DNA of 64,000 nucleotides from Sedimenticola hydrogenitrophicus. Lineage in GTDB: Bacteria > Pseudomonadota > Gammaproteobacteria > Chromatiales > Chromatiaceae. The stretch covers positions 1 through 64,000 of the forward strand of contig NZ_JAQGEI010000026.1 in assembly GCF_029017505.1 (NCBI RefSeq), read 5' to 3'. Position 1 is the stretch's first letter; every line of letters begins with the position of its first letter. Both the position numbers and the translations under genes were made by a program. Under the pieces are notes generated by a model. The model did not search any database. It was not told where the DNA came from and was given only the letters and a program-made list of their open reading frames with translations. Shown here in pieces: positions 51,507-60,499 of this stretch.

Positions 51507-52327
51507 TGATTGACCTCCAGGTACTCGTCATCGTTAGCCGGTTCAAAACCCCTTTTGAATCCGAGTTGTTGAATGATCACCTCACCCTGACTGCTCTCGG
51601 CAAGTTCGACCAGGGCGCGTCGCAGACGCTCGATGTCCTCTGCAGGCAGATCATCCCGGACCGCTATCGGCATCTGTGGCTGTGGCGGCGTTTCGGCAAT
51701 AATCCGCAGATCCCGACGTACCACCTCAGGCATGGAACGCAGCGATGGGCGCCAGGTCCCGGTAATATCCACCAGTCCGTTAAAGAGGGCCAGAATGGCC
51801 GAATCCTGAGAGCCGAAATACTGCACCTGCAGCTGCCTTTCGACATCGATACCGATCGACTCCAGATATTTCCAGACCATTACCGTTGCCGCAAAAGCGC
51901 CCGGATCGGGAAACCCGATACGCGTGTCGGGCGGCAGCGAAGTGCCTGAAAGCTGATTGATCCGCCCCTTTTTGCGGACCACCAAAATGCCGGTAAAAGG
52001 CTCGGAAGCGACCTTGGCGATCACCCGGTAGCCATACTGGCGGGATCGCCCATACAGCATCGGGTTGAGGTAGATAATGTCATACTGGCGATCCGCGACC
52101 TTTTCCATAAAGCTGGTGAAGTTACTGCTGGTGACAAACTGCAACGGCCGCCCCAGTTGCCGCCCCAGATAGTCGGACAGGGGCAGAAACATCCCGGCCA
52201 GTTTGGTCGGACTCTGCAGCGGCAGCACACCAAAGCGAAGATGATCAGAACGGTGTTCCGCCGCCAACAGCGCGGTTGACGTGAACAGCAACAATAACAG
52301 TGACCAGTGATTGGCCTTCCTCAACAC
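51503..52327 (-). CDS. PhnD-like periplasmic binding protein, sensor partner
   Basis: This 274-aa protein has a signal peptide (residues 1-22) and the PhnD/phosphonate-type fold: LRFGVLPLQSPTKLAGMFLPLSDYL, YDIIYLNPMLYGRSRQ and GFPDPGAFAATVMVWKYLE. No transport genes adjoin it. Coupling to the kinase suggests it detects a ligand and signals through it. The control of sulfur genes points to a sulfur oxyanion such as thiosulfate as ligand (inference). Confidence 0.88.
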   Translation of the reverse strand: MLRKANHWSLLLLLFTSTALLAAEHRSDHLRFGVLPLQSPTKLAGMFLPLSDYLGRQLGRPLQFVTSSNFTSFMEKVADRQYDIIYLNPMLYGRSRQYGYRVIAKVASEPFTGILVVRKKGRINQLSGTSLPPDTRIGFPDPGAFAATVMVWKYLESIGIDVERQLQVQYFGSQDSAILALFNGLVDITGTWRPSLRSMPEVVRRDLRIIAETPPQPQMPIAVRDDLPAEDIERLRRALVELAESSQGEVIIQQLGFKRGFEPANDDEYLEVNQ

Positions 52328-52657
52328 CTGCCTCCCAAATTGCTGTAATCCAGAGAAGTGGCACCAGGGGAGCCTAGCGCGGACGCCGCCACGCCATGGC
52401 AGACTTTAACTCTGAATTGAGTAGACCAACTATCCACCAGACAGTCGGTTTTATAATTATGAATTTCCGTATGGACAGCGCTCATAGAGCAGGTTGCACT
52501 CACAACCTGTTGTGCCATTCCAAGAAAGAGTTCTGCTGCGACAAAGATAACAGAGTTTTCAACAAAGTCATGCAGATTGATGCAGCGCGCTCCGACGGAT
52601 TGGCAATGGGTGTATCCGGGGTAACAGCAGCCTCTCCAATGGATAAGCCGGCAAGAC

Positions 52658-52693
52658 TTGACGTATAAAAATACTGGTGGTATACAATATACC
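52658..52693 (+). promoter_or_regulatory. frc promoter with overlapping palindromic operator
   Basis: TTGACG (52658-52663) and TATACA (52681-52686) are 17 bp apart, a strong sigma-70-type promoter. The -10 is embedded in the palindrome GGTATA-CAA-TATACC (52679-52693), followed by another GTATAC. A related palindrome lies before gcl. The arrangement suggests repression by a GntR-type regulator. The leader to the ATG at 52866 is about 170 nt. The rest of the 52328-52865 gap shows no gene. Confidence 0.65.
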
Positions 52694-52865
52694 GTATACG
52701 CAAAGTACCCGGGACAGCAGCGTTCTGAGCTCTGCAGTATCACCGTCTGGCTGAATCGTTTGGGGATTCAGATTCGGCAAGTGCGTGGTCGGGAATTTTG
52801 CTCGGTATATCGCCAAGCTTCACGGCTTAAATGTAATTACAACATTGGATGAAGGAAACTCAATA

Positions 52866-54122
52866 ATGAGCACACCACTACCACTAGATGGCATAAAGGT
52901 CATTGATTTCACCCACGTACAAGCAGGCCCAGCCTGTACACAACTGTTGGCGTGGTATGGCGCCGACGTGCTAAAAGTTGAGCGTCCAGGCTCAGGCGAC
53001 GTCACCCGCAGCCAGTTGCGCGACGACCCAGATGCTGATGCCCTCTACTTCACCATGCTTAACAGCAACAAGCGTTCACTGACCCTCAATACCAAAGACC
53101 CTGCTGGTAAGGAAGTACTCGAAAAACTGATCAGACAGTCCGATGTACTGGTTGAGAACTTTGCCCCCGGGGCACTTGACCGCATGGGCTTCACTTGGGA
53201 AAGGATCCAGGAACTCAACCCAAAAATGATCCTCGCGTCTGTCAGCGGCTTCAGTGAAGGCCATCACTATGAGGATCTGAAGGTCTATGAGAACGTGGCG
53301 CAATGTGCCGGCGGCGCGGCTTCAACCACCGGCTTCTGGGATGGCCCACCCACCGTCAGTGCTGCCGCGCTGGGCGACTCCAACACCGGCATGCATCTGG
53401 CAATTGGTATTCTAACCGCGCTGAGGGGTCGGGACAAAACCGGAAAAGGTCAGAAGGTTGCCTGTGCCATGCAGGACGCCGTACTCAACCTCTGCCGTGT
53501 GAAACTACGCGACCAGCAGCGCCTGGATAAGATCGGCTACCTTGAAGAGTACCCGCAGTACCCACATGGCGAGTTCAGTGACGTAGTACCCCGTGGCGGC
53601 AACGCCGGAGGTGGCGGGCAACCCGGCTGGGTGCTCAAGTGTAAAAGCTGGGAAACCGATCCCAATGCATACATCTACTTCACTATCCAGGGCCATGCGT
53701 GGCAACCCATCTGCCGAGCATTGAACAAGCCAGAATGGATTGACGATCCAGCCTACAACACCGCTGAAGCTCGTCAGGACAAAATCATGGAAATCTTTGC
53801 ATTCATCGAAGAGTGGCTCAAAGACAAGACTAAATACGAAGCGGTGGATATCCTGCGCAAGTTCGACATCCCCTGCGCACCCGTCGCGTCCATGAAAGAG
53901 CTGGCCGAAGACAAGTCACTGCGCGAGAGCGGATCCATTGTCGAGGTTCCACACAAACAGCGCGGCACCTATCTCACCGTCGGCAGCCCCATCAAGTTCT
54001 CAGGCTTTAAGCCTGTAATTACCGGCTCCCCCCTGTTAGGAGAGCACTCTGATGAGGTACTGGCTGAGCTCGGTTACAACGTAGAGCAGATTGCCGCGAT
54101 GCATGAGTCAAATACGATCTGA
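52866..54122 (+). CDS. frc: Formyl-CoA:oxalate CoA-transferase
   Basis: This 418-aa class III CoA-transferase (E. coli Frc has 416) moves CoA from formyl-CoA to oxalate to give oxalyl-CoA. Hallmarks match E. coli Frc closely: [49 protein letters not shown] cut into blocks, [12 protein letters not shown] with the catalytic Asp, and the glycine loop [12 protein letters not shown]. The start at 52866 is preceded by AAGGAA. The usual partner oxc is not in the window. A clear terminator follows. Confidence 0.94.
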   Translation: MSTPLPLDGIKVIDFTHVQAGPACTQLLAWYGADVLKVERPGSGDVTRSQLRDDPDADALYFTMLNSNKRSLTLNTKDPAGKEVLEKLIRQSDVLVENFAPGALDRMGFTWERIQELNPKMILASVSGFSEGHHYEDLKVYENVAQCAGGAASTTGFWDGPPTVSAAALGDSNTGMHLAIGILTALRGRDKTGKGQKVACAMQDAVLNLCRVKLRDQQRLDKIGYLEEYPQYPHGEFSDVVPRGGNAGGGGQPGWVLKCKSWETDPNAYIYFTIQGHAWQPICRALNKPEWIDDPAYNTAEARQDKIMEIFAFIEEWLKDKTKYEAVDILRKFDIPCAPVASMKELAEDKSLRESGSIVEVPHKQRGTYLTVGSPIKFSGFKPVITGSPLLGEHSDEVLAELGYNVEQIAAMHESNTI

Positions 54123-54167
54123 TTAGCAACTTATCTGTAATTTAAGCACGGTCCTTCACTTCGCTTG

Positions 54168-54200
54168 GCGGCGTCCCTCCCCTGGACGCCGCATTTTTTT
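54168..54200 (+). terminator. Rho-independent terminator after frc
   Basis: GCGGCGTCC and GGACGCCGC form a perfect 9-bp stem with a 7-nt loop, followed by ATTTTTTT. It lies 46 bp after the frc stop codon. Confidence 0.9.
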
Positions 54201-54274
54201 CTAAGTGGTGTGCTCGATGCACCGATATAAGGCCGTCCAAATGACGTATAATCTCAATGTTAAGGAGCAATAAA

Positions 54275-54703
54275 ATGGCAGCAGAAATCGATTTCCAGCA
54301 ACTCATTAATGTCATTGGCGAAGCCGTGGTCATATCCGACCCAGACGGTGCTATCACGCTATGGAATCCTGCAGCCGAGCGCCTGTTTGGTTACACCAAG
54401 GATGAGGCAATGGGACAGTCACTGGACCTGATTATTCCGGAAAAGCAGCAAAAAAGGCATTGGGATGGATACCACAAGACCATGAAGAGCGGCCAGACCC
54501 GTTACGGAAATGACCTGCTCAGGGTGCCAGCGACCCATAAGGATGGGCACCGACTCTCGATCGCATTCACTGTTGCGCTACTCTATTCAACGGATAATGA
54601 AATCACAGGCATAGCAGCAGTGATTCGCGATGAAACCGAACGCTTCAACCAGGATCGCGAGCTGCGCAAACGCTTGGCGGAGCTCGAAGGCCAGTCCGCC
54701 TAG
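54275..54703 (+). CDS. Stand-alone PAS-domain protein
   Basis: This 142-aa soluble protein starts at 54275 behind AAGGAG. It is essentially one PAS domain (VIGEAVVISDPDGAITLWNPAAERLFGYTKDEAMGQSL) with a PAC-like C-terminus (GIAAVIRDETERFNQDRELRKRL). No output domain is attached, so it may deliver a redox or ligand signal to a partner in trans. Confidence 0.87.
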   Translation: MAAEIDFQQLINVIGEAVVISDPDGAITLWNPAAERLFGYTKDEAMGQSLDLIIPEKQQKRHWDGYHKTMKSGQTRYGNDLLRVPATHKDGHRLSIAFTVALLYSTDNEITGIAAVIRDETERFNQDRELRKRLAELEGQSA

Positions 54704-55085
54704 CAAACACCGAGCGCGCTCCGACTGGAACAACCGTTTTGCCAGGTCAAGGCAGGACTCTTGAATAGCCGAAACAGGAGACCCACTTCCTGGAGGGCAT
54801 CGTTGTGGCCGCGTCCCGGCCGAAATCCTTAGCTCACTTGAGCGGGTCGGTATTCGCCATCGCTTTTGGGTATCGCGACTCGCCGGATCGCTTCCGGCGA
54901 TTTTGTCGCCGAACCAGTACTTTGCCTTTTACCGCCCCTTCGGTCGCCCTCGTCTTCGGCTCCTTCAAATGCCGCCGCGCGACGGACACCTTGCCGTTCG
55001 GCTAAGCGTTCCCCCTGCCAGGCTGTTAGCGGGTTTGCACCTTCAAGTCACCACCGAAGGATTTCTCGTTAGCCTGAAAGACCAG
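54704..55085. other. Intergenic region of unclear origin
   Basis: The 382-bp stretch is GC-rich at its start and contains an inverted GCTAA...TTAGC pair near 55000-55030. A 66-residue frame (54805-55005) is rich in Arg and Ser, shows no ribosome site and no recognisable family. It may be a decayed mobile-element remnant; nothing firm is supported. Confidence 0.35.
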
Positions 55086-55436
55086 TTAACCTTGAGGTCC
55101 GATACCGGTACCCTTACTCATGAATCCCGGTACCCGGCACATCTCAAACCATGCCCCCAATCCAATGGCAGCATGAGCCGCATAGAGCGCATCCAATCCC
55201 GTCAGCATTTGACCAGAAGCGTCACGGGCTTTGTATTCTCCGCCTAATCCCTCCGCATCCACACCATAATCTGATGCAATATCTGGCGTCTTGGAGAGAT
55301 CGAGAAACTCAAGATTGTTATTGGCATTCTTGGATTTCAAAAAGGCAACCTCATGGGCCATTGCCACCTCTCTTGTATCATAGAGTAGCGTAACGGGAAT
55401 AGTGAGATTTTTAGAGTCAAAGGAAACGCTTTTCAT
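55086..55436 (-). CDS. DCC/DUF393-like protein without the CxxC motif
   Basis: This 116-aa protein starts at 55436 behind GGAGGTGG. Its pattern (LYDxxxxxA..EVAFLK, FLDLS, DYGVDAEGL, DASGQMLTGLDALYAAHAAIGLG) follows the DCC family of thiol-disulfide oxidoreductase-like proteins. The family's DGxCxxC is replaced by DTREVAM, so both redox cysteines are absent. The biochemical role is therefore uncertain. Confidence 0.68.
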   Translation of the reverse strand: MKSVSFDSKNLTIPVTLLYDTREVAMAHEVAFLKSKNANNNLEFLDLSKTPDIASDYGVDAEGLGGEYKARDASGQMLTGLDALYAAHAAIGLGAWFEMCRVPGFMSKGTGIGPQG

Positions 55437-55488
55437 AACCACCTCCTTCTAGAGAAATATAGACAAAAAGACATCGATAACCGTGTCA

Positions 55489-56187
55489 TCAAATCTTTTG
55501 CCAGCACCCAATAACAAAGGCGCCGGATTCACTCTCCCGGCGCGTGCCTTCCAACTCGACCAGCCGGGCTTTATCGACATTCATATCTTTTTCAAAGTGA
55601 ATGGCTGTACGAATCTTACCTGCTACCGGCGCCAATCCACGAAGCTCATCGGGAGAGCGAAAACAGGCGTGATTAAACACCGATTCTTGTTTCTCGCTGG
55701 CAGCCGATTTTCTGCGGTCGGCCCAGGGACTAAGACTATTGAGGGTAGCAACAACAATCAAGCCACCGGTACGTGTTACACGAAATAACTCATCAAACGC
55801 GGGCTGGGCATCCGCAATAAATTCTAGTGCTGTGATGCTGAGTGTTTTATCGAAACAATCATTTTCAAATGGCAGGGCGCACATATCCCCCACAATCGGC
55901 ATAAATGCTGTTACAGGTAACAGATCCCTGGCCGCATTCAGCATCGGCTCCGAAACATCCAGACCGATCACCTCTGCACCACACTGCACTACACACTCGG
56001 TAAACAGTCCACTGCCACAACCAGCATCAAGAATTTTCTCCCCCGGCTGCGGATCAAGCATATCCAGCATCAATGCGAGTTCATACTGTTTTACCAATAC
56101 TCCGATAGGCGTCTCAAACCAACACCGGTACTTATCCGCCCAGGTATCAAAAAGTTGTGGTCCTGACAAAGAGCTGTGCATCTGCAA
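55489..56187 (-). CDS. SAM-dependent methyltransferase
   Basis: This 232-aa class I methyltransferase has motif I LDAGCGSGLFTE, then GLDVSEPML, and DMCALPFENDCFDKTLSITALEF. It resembles Methyltransf_11 proteins acting on small molecules or quinone precursors; the substrate is unknown. It ends 52 bp before the DCC-like gene, in the same direction. Confidence 0.88.
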   Translation of the reverse strand: MQMHSSLSGPQLFDTWADKYRCWFETPIGVLVKQYELALMLDMLDPQPGEKILDAGCGSGLFTECVVQCGAEVIGLDVSEPMLNAARDLLPVTAFMPIVGDMCALPFENDCFDKTLSITALEFIADAQPAFDELFRVTRTGGLIVVATLNSLSPWADRRKSAASEKQESVFNHACFRSPDELRGLAPVAGKIRTAIHFEKDMNVDKARLVELEGTRRESESGAFVIGCWQKI

Positions 56188-56193
56188 AGCACG

Positions 56194-56508
56194 CTAAATT
56201 GCATCTAATTTCAGATAACTGTGCTTTTTGGAAGTCAAATAATAATAGGGCAGCAACGGGATCAACAGCTTCCAGTCATCACAGCGGTTTCTGACTTCAA
56301 GACGGGCAGTGTCCGAGAGTTGTTCCAAGAAAACGGGATTACTGGAAAAACGAGCCACCGACGCAAAAATATACTCCGCCTCAGGCGGCACCTCGATCTC
56401 AACCTCCTGTCTTGGCAGGATGGTCCCTATTACAGCGTTTTCTGTCCTGATTTCATAGGGGCGTCCCATATCCATAATCTGCCAAGGCCGTGTCACCTTC
56501 ACCTTCAT
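56194..56508 (-). CDS. Hypothetical protein
   Basis: This 104-aa protein starts at 56508 behind AAGGTGG. It is mostly beta-strand in the first 60 residues (MKVKVTRPWQIMDMGRPYEIR, VEIEVPPEAEYIF) with a helical end. No domain is recognised. It is 6 bp upstream of the methyltransferase gene, so the two are likely co-transcribed. A TTATACAGTTAT word lies just upstream of the start and is a weak relative of the frc/gcl palindrome. Confidence 0.66.
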   Translation of the reverse strand: MKVKVTRPWQIMDMGRPYEIRTENAVIGTILPRQEVEIEVPPEAEYIFASVARFSSNPVFLEQLSDTARLEVRNRCDDWKLLIPLLPYYYLTSKKHSYLKLDAI

Positions 56509-56638
56509 AAAGCCACCTTATGTTATACAGTTATCCTACGTTCGCTCTTACCGGAATTCCAGGATCGGTACTACCAATATCGACTCCGGTGATTGGTGCT
56601 TGCGCCGGAACATTGTAATCAAGCCAATGGGATAAGGG

Positions 56639-57457
56639 TCAATAACAGTGTTCTGGCGCAGGGAAATGTCCGTTTTTTACCGCCCTGTCAAATGCAATCA
56701 TAGCCTCAAGTACCCCTTTATTTTCGGCCAGAAAATTGTGCGCGAACTTTGGCGTGTGCCCGCGGGTAATACCCAACATATCGTACAGCACCAGCACCTG
56801 GGCATCACAATCAGGTCCAGCCCCGATGCCAATAACCGGGATATTCAGGGACCGGCTCAGTCGCGCCCCAAGTTCTGATGGAATACATTCTGTTACCAGC
56901 ATATCCGCCCCTGCCTCTTGCAGGGCCAGCGCTTCTTCCATCATACGATCTGCCGCTTCGGACTGCCGCCCCTGGACTTTATATCCTCCCAACTTATTAA
57001 CAGATTGCGGCAGCAGTCCCAAGTGGCCACAGACGGGCACGCCATTGGCGGCCAACAGGCGGATGGACTCCAGATGTTGCTGCCCCCCTTCGAGCTTGAC
57101 TACCTGGGCGCGACCTTCCTGCATCAGCAAGGTGGCATTCTTCAATGCAAGCTCGGGGGTCGCGTAACTGAGAAAAGGCAGATCAGCGATCAGCAGCGCA
57201 CGATCGCAGCCACGCGAAACCAGCCGGGAGTGGTAAGCCATCTCCTCGGGGGTGGTCAATACCGTGGTTTTGTTGCCCTGCACCACCATGCCCAGTGAAT
57301 CGCCTACCAATATAGCCGCGATGCCGGATTGATCGATCAACTGGGCAAATGTTGAATCATAGGCCGTTAAAACCGAGAATTTTTCACCCAACTGCTTCAT
57401 CTGCTGCAGCTTGGTAACCGTAACCGGCGATTCATCGATTGTATTTGCGTAACCCAT
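56639..57457 (-). CDS. panB: 3-methyl-2-oxobutanoate hydroxymethyltransferase
   Basis: This 272-aa PanB protein makes ketopantoate for pantothenate and CoA synthesis. It shows LTAYDSTFAQLIDQSG, VGDSLGMVVQG (metal-binding Asp), VKLEGG, PVCGHLGLLPQSVNKLGGYKVQGR and TECIPSELGARL. The ATG at 57457 restores the usual length; the frame to 57604 is read-in. No panC is adjacent, so this may be a second copy or a relocated gene. Confidence 0.9.
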   Translation of the reverse strand: MGYANTIDESPVTVTKLQQMKQLGEKFSVLTAYDSTFAQLIDQSGIAAILVGDSLGMVVQGNKTTVLTTPEEMAYHSRLVSRGCDRALLIADLPFLSYATPELALKNATLLMQEGRAQVVKLEGGQQHLESIRLLAANGVPVCGHLGLLPQSVNKLGGYKVQGRQSEAADRMMEEALALQEAGADMLVTECIPSELGARLSRSLNIPVIGIGAGPDCDAQVLVLYDMLGITRGHTPKFAHNFLAENKGVLEAMIAFDRAVKNGHFPAPEHCY

Positions 57458-57509
57458 GCCCGACTCACTAATTAAATACAACTTTGTGCCCTCGCGGGCA
57501 TGCTTCAGC

Positions 57510-57893
57510 TCATGGATTATCTCGGAGCTGTTCCACGCGAACAAGATCACCATCATGGATTGAGGCCAGTATACGAGGATCTTCCAGCAGCTTGCCAATA
57601 ACATTGACCCTTGATATCAGGCGGCACTCATTACCCTGAGATATGGGCGTCGGACCATAGGGCAAGGCCAGCGACTGACCCTCGACCCAGATACACAGGG
57701 TACCGGGCTCCACGACCTGGCGTGCATCTGCATCAAGTTCCACATCAGCTGGTATTTTAAAGTAGGCTTCTTCACCCCAGGTATTTGCGCGACTTTCGCA
57801 AGGCAAAGAGTCCAGCAGAGCTTGTGCCGATGCAGTTTCCAGCAAGCTTGCCTGCACTTTGGAGCTGCCCCATGATATCTGAATCTTCGCCAT
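57510..57893 (-). CDS. Cyclophilin-like-fold protein (TM1367-type)
   Basis: This 127-aa protein has the pattern of the small cyclophilin-like family (PF04126): TASAQALLDSLPCESRANTWGEEAYFKIPA, then PGTLCIWVEGQSLALPYGPTPIS and RVNVIGKLLED. The strong AAGGAG before the ATG supports the start. The function of this family is unknown; it is not a proven isomerase. It lies 52 bp upstream of panB in the same direction. Confidence 0.82.
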   Translation of the reverse strand: MAKIQISWGSSKVQASLLETASAQALLDSLPCESRANTWGEEAYFKIPADVELDADARQVVEPGTLCIWVEGQSLALPYGPTPISQGNECRLISRVNVIGKLLEDPRILASIHDGDLVRVEQLRDNP

Positions 57894-57980
57894 TAATTTT
57901 ACTCCTTAAATGGGCCAATGCCGGGTAACCATTACTCACGAACCGAGACGTCACAGCACCTGAGTATCAACCTGGTGAAT

Positions 57981-59408
57981 TCAATCTCCAATCTTATTGA
58001 TATGTAGCAGGTTGGTGCTTCCGGACTGACCAAAGGGCAGACCGGCCGCAATGGCGATATTGTCGCCACACTTGGCGAATCGCTGCTCTACGGCAATTTT
58101 GGATGCCTCATTCAGGACATGCGTCACATCCGTATCAGCACCGGATACATCGACCTGTACCGCGTGAATACCCCAAGCCATGGCCAGCTTGCGCGCGACG
58201 CCAATAGCCGGCGTAAGACTCAGAATCGGAGCCTTGGGCCTTTGCCGCGCTGCTCGCAACGCGGTGTATCCTGATGATGTATAGGTCACTATAACGGTGG
58301 TTGAAAGCACACGGGTAACTTGGCGCAACGCACTGCAAACCGCATCCCCCACGGTATCCTGAGACTCTGGTTGTACTGCCTCCAGGATATTCCGGTAGTA
58401 GGGGTCCCTCTCCACTTGCGCAATGATCTGATTCATCATCTTAACGCTCTGAACCGGGTAATCACCTGACGCTGATTCAGCGGACAGCATCACCGCGTCG
58501 GCCCCATCATAGACGGCCGTTGCAACATCGGAGGCTTCTGCACGTGTGGGTACCGGAGTGTGCACCATCGAGTCCAGCATGTGGGTGGCAACAACCACCG
58601 GCTTACCCGCCTTGCGACACACCTGAATGATATGCTTCTGAGCGCCGGGAACCTGTTCAGGTGGCAACTCGACACCGAGGTCCCCCCGGGCCACCATGAT
58701 CGCATCGGAAAGTTCCACGATCTCCTCCAGCAAATACAACGCTGAGGGTTGCTCCAGCTTGACGATGATAGAGGCCCGATCGCCGATCAGTTCACGCAGC
58801 TCTGCAACATCCTCGGGCCTTTGTACAAATGACTGGGCAACCCAGTCCGCACCCAGCTCAAGACCAAACGCCAAGTCCTCACGATCCTTCTCGGTCAAGG
58901 CCGATATGGCCAGTTCGACACCTGGTACGTTGACCCCTTTGTGATCCCGCAAATCACCACCCACGGTGACGACGGTTTCGGCATGATCGGAACCACAGGA
59001 GACCACCTGCAATCTGACCTTGCCATCATCAATCAGCAGATCCTGACCCACCTTCAGGGCCTGAAATACCGCCTCGTGGGGCAGTTGTACACGATGCTTA
59101 TCACCCGGTGTGTTATCCAGATCGAAACGGAACAGATCACCAATATTAAGGGTGATCGGGCCATGGGCGAACTCGCCAATACGGACCTTTGGCCCTTGTA
59201 GATCAACCATGACGCCAATCGGATGTCCCGTATCACTTTCAATAGCGCGGATAGTATCGTACAACGCCTTGTGGCTTTCGTGGGTTCCATGGCTGAAGTT
59301 AAGGCGAAAGACATCCGCTCCCGCATCAAATAGTGCACGAAGCGTTTCGGCACTTGAACTGGCAGGCCCAAGCGTGGCAACAATTTTCGCCTTGCGATTA
59401 CGGCGCAT
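57981..59408 (-). CDS. pyk: Pyruvate kinase
   Basis: This 475-aa glycolytic enzyme converts phosphoenolpyruvate and ADP to pyruvate and ATP. It has KIVATLGPASSS, RLNFSHGTHE, the catalytic lysine in IIVKLEQ, the metal-binding MVARGDLGVELP, and VATHMLDSM with the ADAVMLSAESA block. It follows the glyoxylate genes but is separated from glxR by a terminator at 59462-59496, so read-through may be partial. Tartronate-semialdehyde-derived glycerate would pass through glycerate kinase and enolase to reach it; no glycerate kinase gene is present here. Confidence 0.95.
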   Translation of the reverse strand: MRRNRKAKIVATLGPASSSAETLRALFDAGADVFRLNFSHGTHESHKALYDTIRAIESDTGHPIGVMVDLQGPKVRIGEFAHGPITLNIGDLFRFDLDNTPGDKHRVQLPHEAVFQALKVGQDLLIDDGKVRLQVVSCGSDHAETVVTVGGDLRDHKGVNVPGVELAISALTEKDREDLAFGLELGADWVAQSFVQRPEDVAELRELIGDRASIIVKLEQPSALYLLEEIVELSDAIMVARGDLGVELPPEQVPGAQKHIIQVCRKAGKPVVVATHMLDSMVHTPVPTRAEASDVATAVYDGADAVMLSAESASGDYPVQSVKMMNQIIAQVERDPYYRNILEAVQPESQDTVGDAVCSALRQVTRVLSTTVIVTYTSSGYTALRAARQRPKAPILSLTPAIGVARKLAMAWGIHAVQVDVSGADTDVTHVLNEASKIAVEQRFAKCGDNIAIAAGLPFGQSGSTNLLHINKIGD

Positions 59409-59461
59409 TATCCTGATTCCTTGTACGTTTTCAGTTTATGAAACAAATCCTGCATAACGTT

Positions 59462-59496
59462 AAAAAAGATTGCGGCGGGAGATCCCAGCGCCGCAA
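59462..59496 (-). terminator. Rho-independent terminator between glxR and pyk
   Basis: On the minus strand TTGCGGCG and CGCCGCAA form an 8-bp stem (11-nt loop) followed by TCTTTTTT. It lies 41 bp after the glxR stop and 54 bp before pyk. Confidence 0.75.
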
Positions 59497-59537
59497 GTAG
59501 AGGAGAATCATTTCAATTCGAACTTTTACTTGGCAAA

Positions 59538-60422
59538 TTATTGGCCAATCTCATGCATTGCCATGAATTCAAGAGCACGCACCATTGCAGAGTGATCCCA
59601 AGCTTTGCCTTCATGCGCAGAACAGGCATTAAACAACTCTTGAGCTGTCGCCGTATTAGGCAGGCTAAGGCCCATGGCTCGAGCACCCGAGAGTGCCAGG
59701 TTTAGGTCTTTTTGATGCAGTTCAATACGGAATCCGGGATCAAAGGTCCGCTTGATCATCCGCTCGCCATGGACCTCCAGAACCTTCGAAGAGGCAAATC
59801 CACCCATAAGTGCCTCGCGCACCTTGGCAGGGTCGGCCCCGGCCTTGGAAGCAAACAGCAGCGCCTCGCCTACCGCCTCGATATTGAGTGCGACGATAAT
59901 CTGATTGGCCACTTTACAAGTCTGGCCGTCACCGTTACCACCCACCAGGGTAATGTTCTGGCCCATCAGCTCAAACAATGACTTGATCTGATCAAAGGTA
60001 GCCTGTTCACCACCGACCATGATGGTCAGGGTTGCATTCCTGGCACCCACTTCCCCACCCGAAACCGGCGCATCCATATATTGACACCCAAGCTCATTAA
60101 TACGCTTGGCAAAGACCTTGGTCTCAAGCGGCGCGATAGAGCTCATATCGATAACCACATTACCGGCGACCAAACCGCCGGCTATGCCATCTTCACCGAA
60201 CAGGGCTGCTTCCACATGCGGGGTATCGGGCACCATAGTGATGATAATATCGGACTGCGCGGCCACCTCACGACTGGAGCGGCAGGCCTTGCCACCCTTC
60301 TCAACCAGCTCTGACGGCACCTGCTTGATGTCATAGAGGAACAGGTCATGCCCGGCATCAATGAGGTGCCCGGCCATATGCCGGCCCATAATTCCCAATC
60401 CAACGAAGCCAACTTTGCTCAT
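59538..60422 (-). CDS. glxR: 2-hydroxy-3-oxopropionate (tartronate semialdehyde) reductase
   Basis: This 294-aa beta-hydroxyacid dehydrogenase (E. coli GarR 294, GlxR 292) reduces tartronate semialdehyde to glycerate. The NAD(P) motif is GFVGLGIMGRHMAGHL. The substrate motif is MDAPVSGGEVGARNATLTIMVGG, and the catalytic lysine is in GDGQTCKVANQII. AGGAGA precedes the ATG. It follows hyi by 77 bp. Confidence 0.94.
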   Translation of the reverse strand: MSKVGFVGLGIMGRHMAGHLIDAGHDLFLYDIKQVPSELVEKGGKACRSSREVAAQSDIIITMVPDTPHVEAALFGEDGIAGGLVAGNVVIDMSSIAPLETKVFAKRINELGCQYMDAPVSGGEVGARNATLTIMVGGEQATFDQIKSLFELMGQNITLVGGNGDGQTCKVANQIIVALNIEAVGEALLFASKAGADPAKVREALMGGFASSKVLEVHGERMIKRTFDPGFRIELHQKDLNLALSGARAMGLSLPNTATAQELFNACSAHEGKAWDHSAMVRALEFMAMHEIGQ

Positions 60423-60499
60423 GTATCTCTCCTAGCCACTAAATCAAGTGGTTTTATCAGTCTTTGTAATGTTATCTGTTGCACTTGTTACGCGGGCGA

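Noticed and set aside
52321-52743. Minus-strand frame of 140 codons upstream of the PhnD-like gene
   Set aside because: It overlaps the frc promoter and operator, has no ribosome site and no recognisable protein features.
54805-55005. Small plus-strand frame of 66 codons
   Set aside because: No ribosome site, low-complexity Arg/Ser content and no supporting context; treated as intergenic.
54990-55035. Integron attC-like site (GCTAA...TTAGC inverted pair)
   Set aside because: Core-site consensus is not met and no integrase or cassette array is present.
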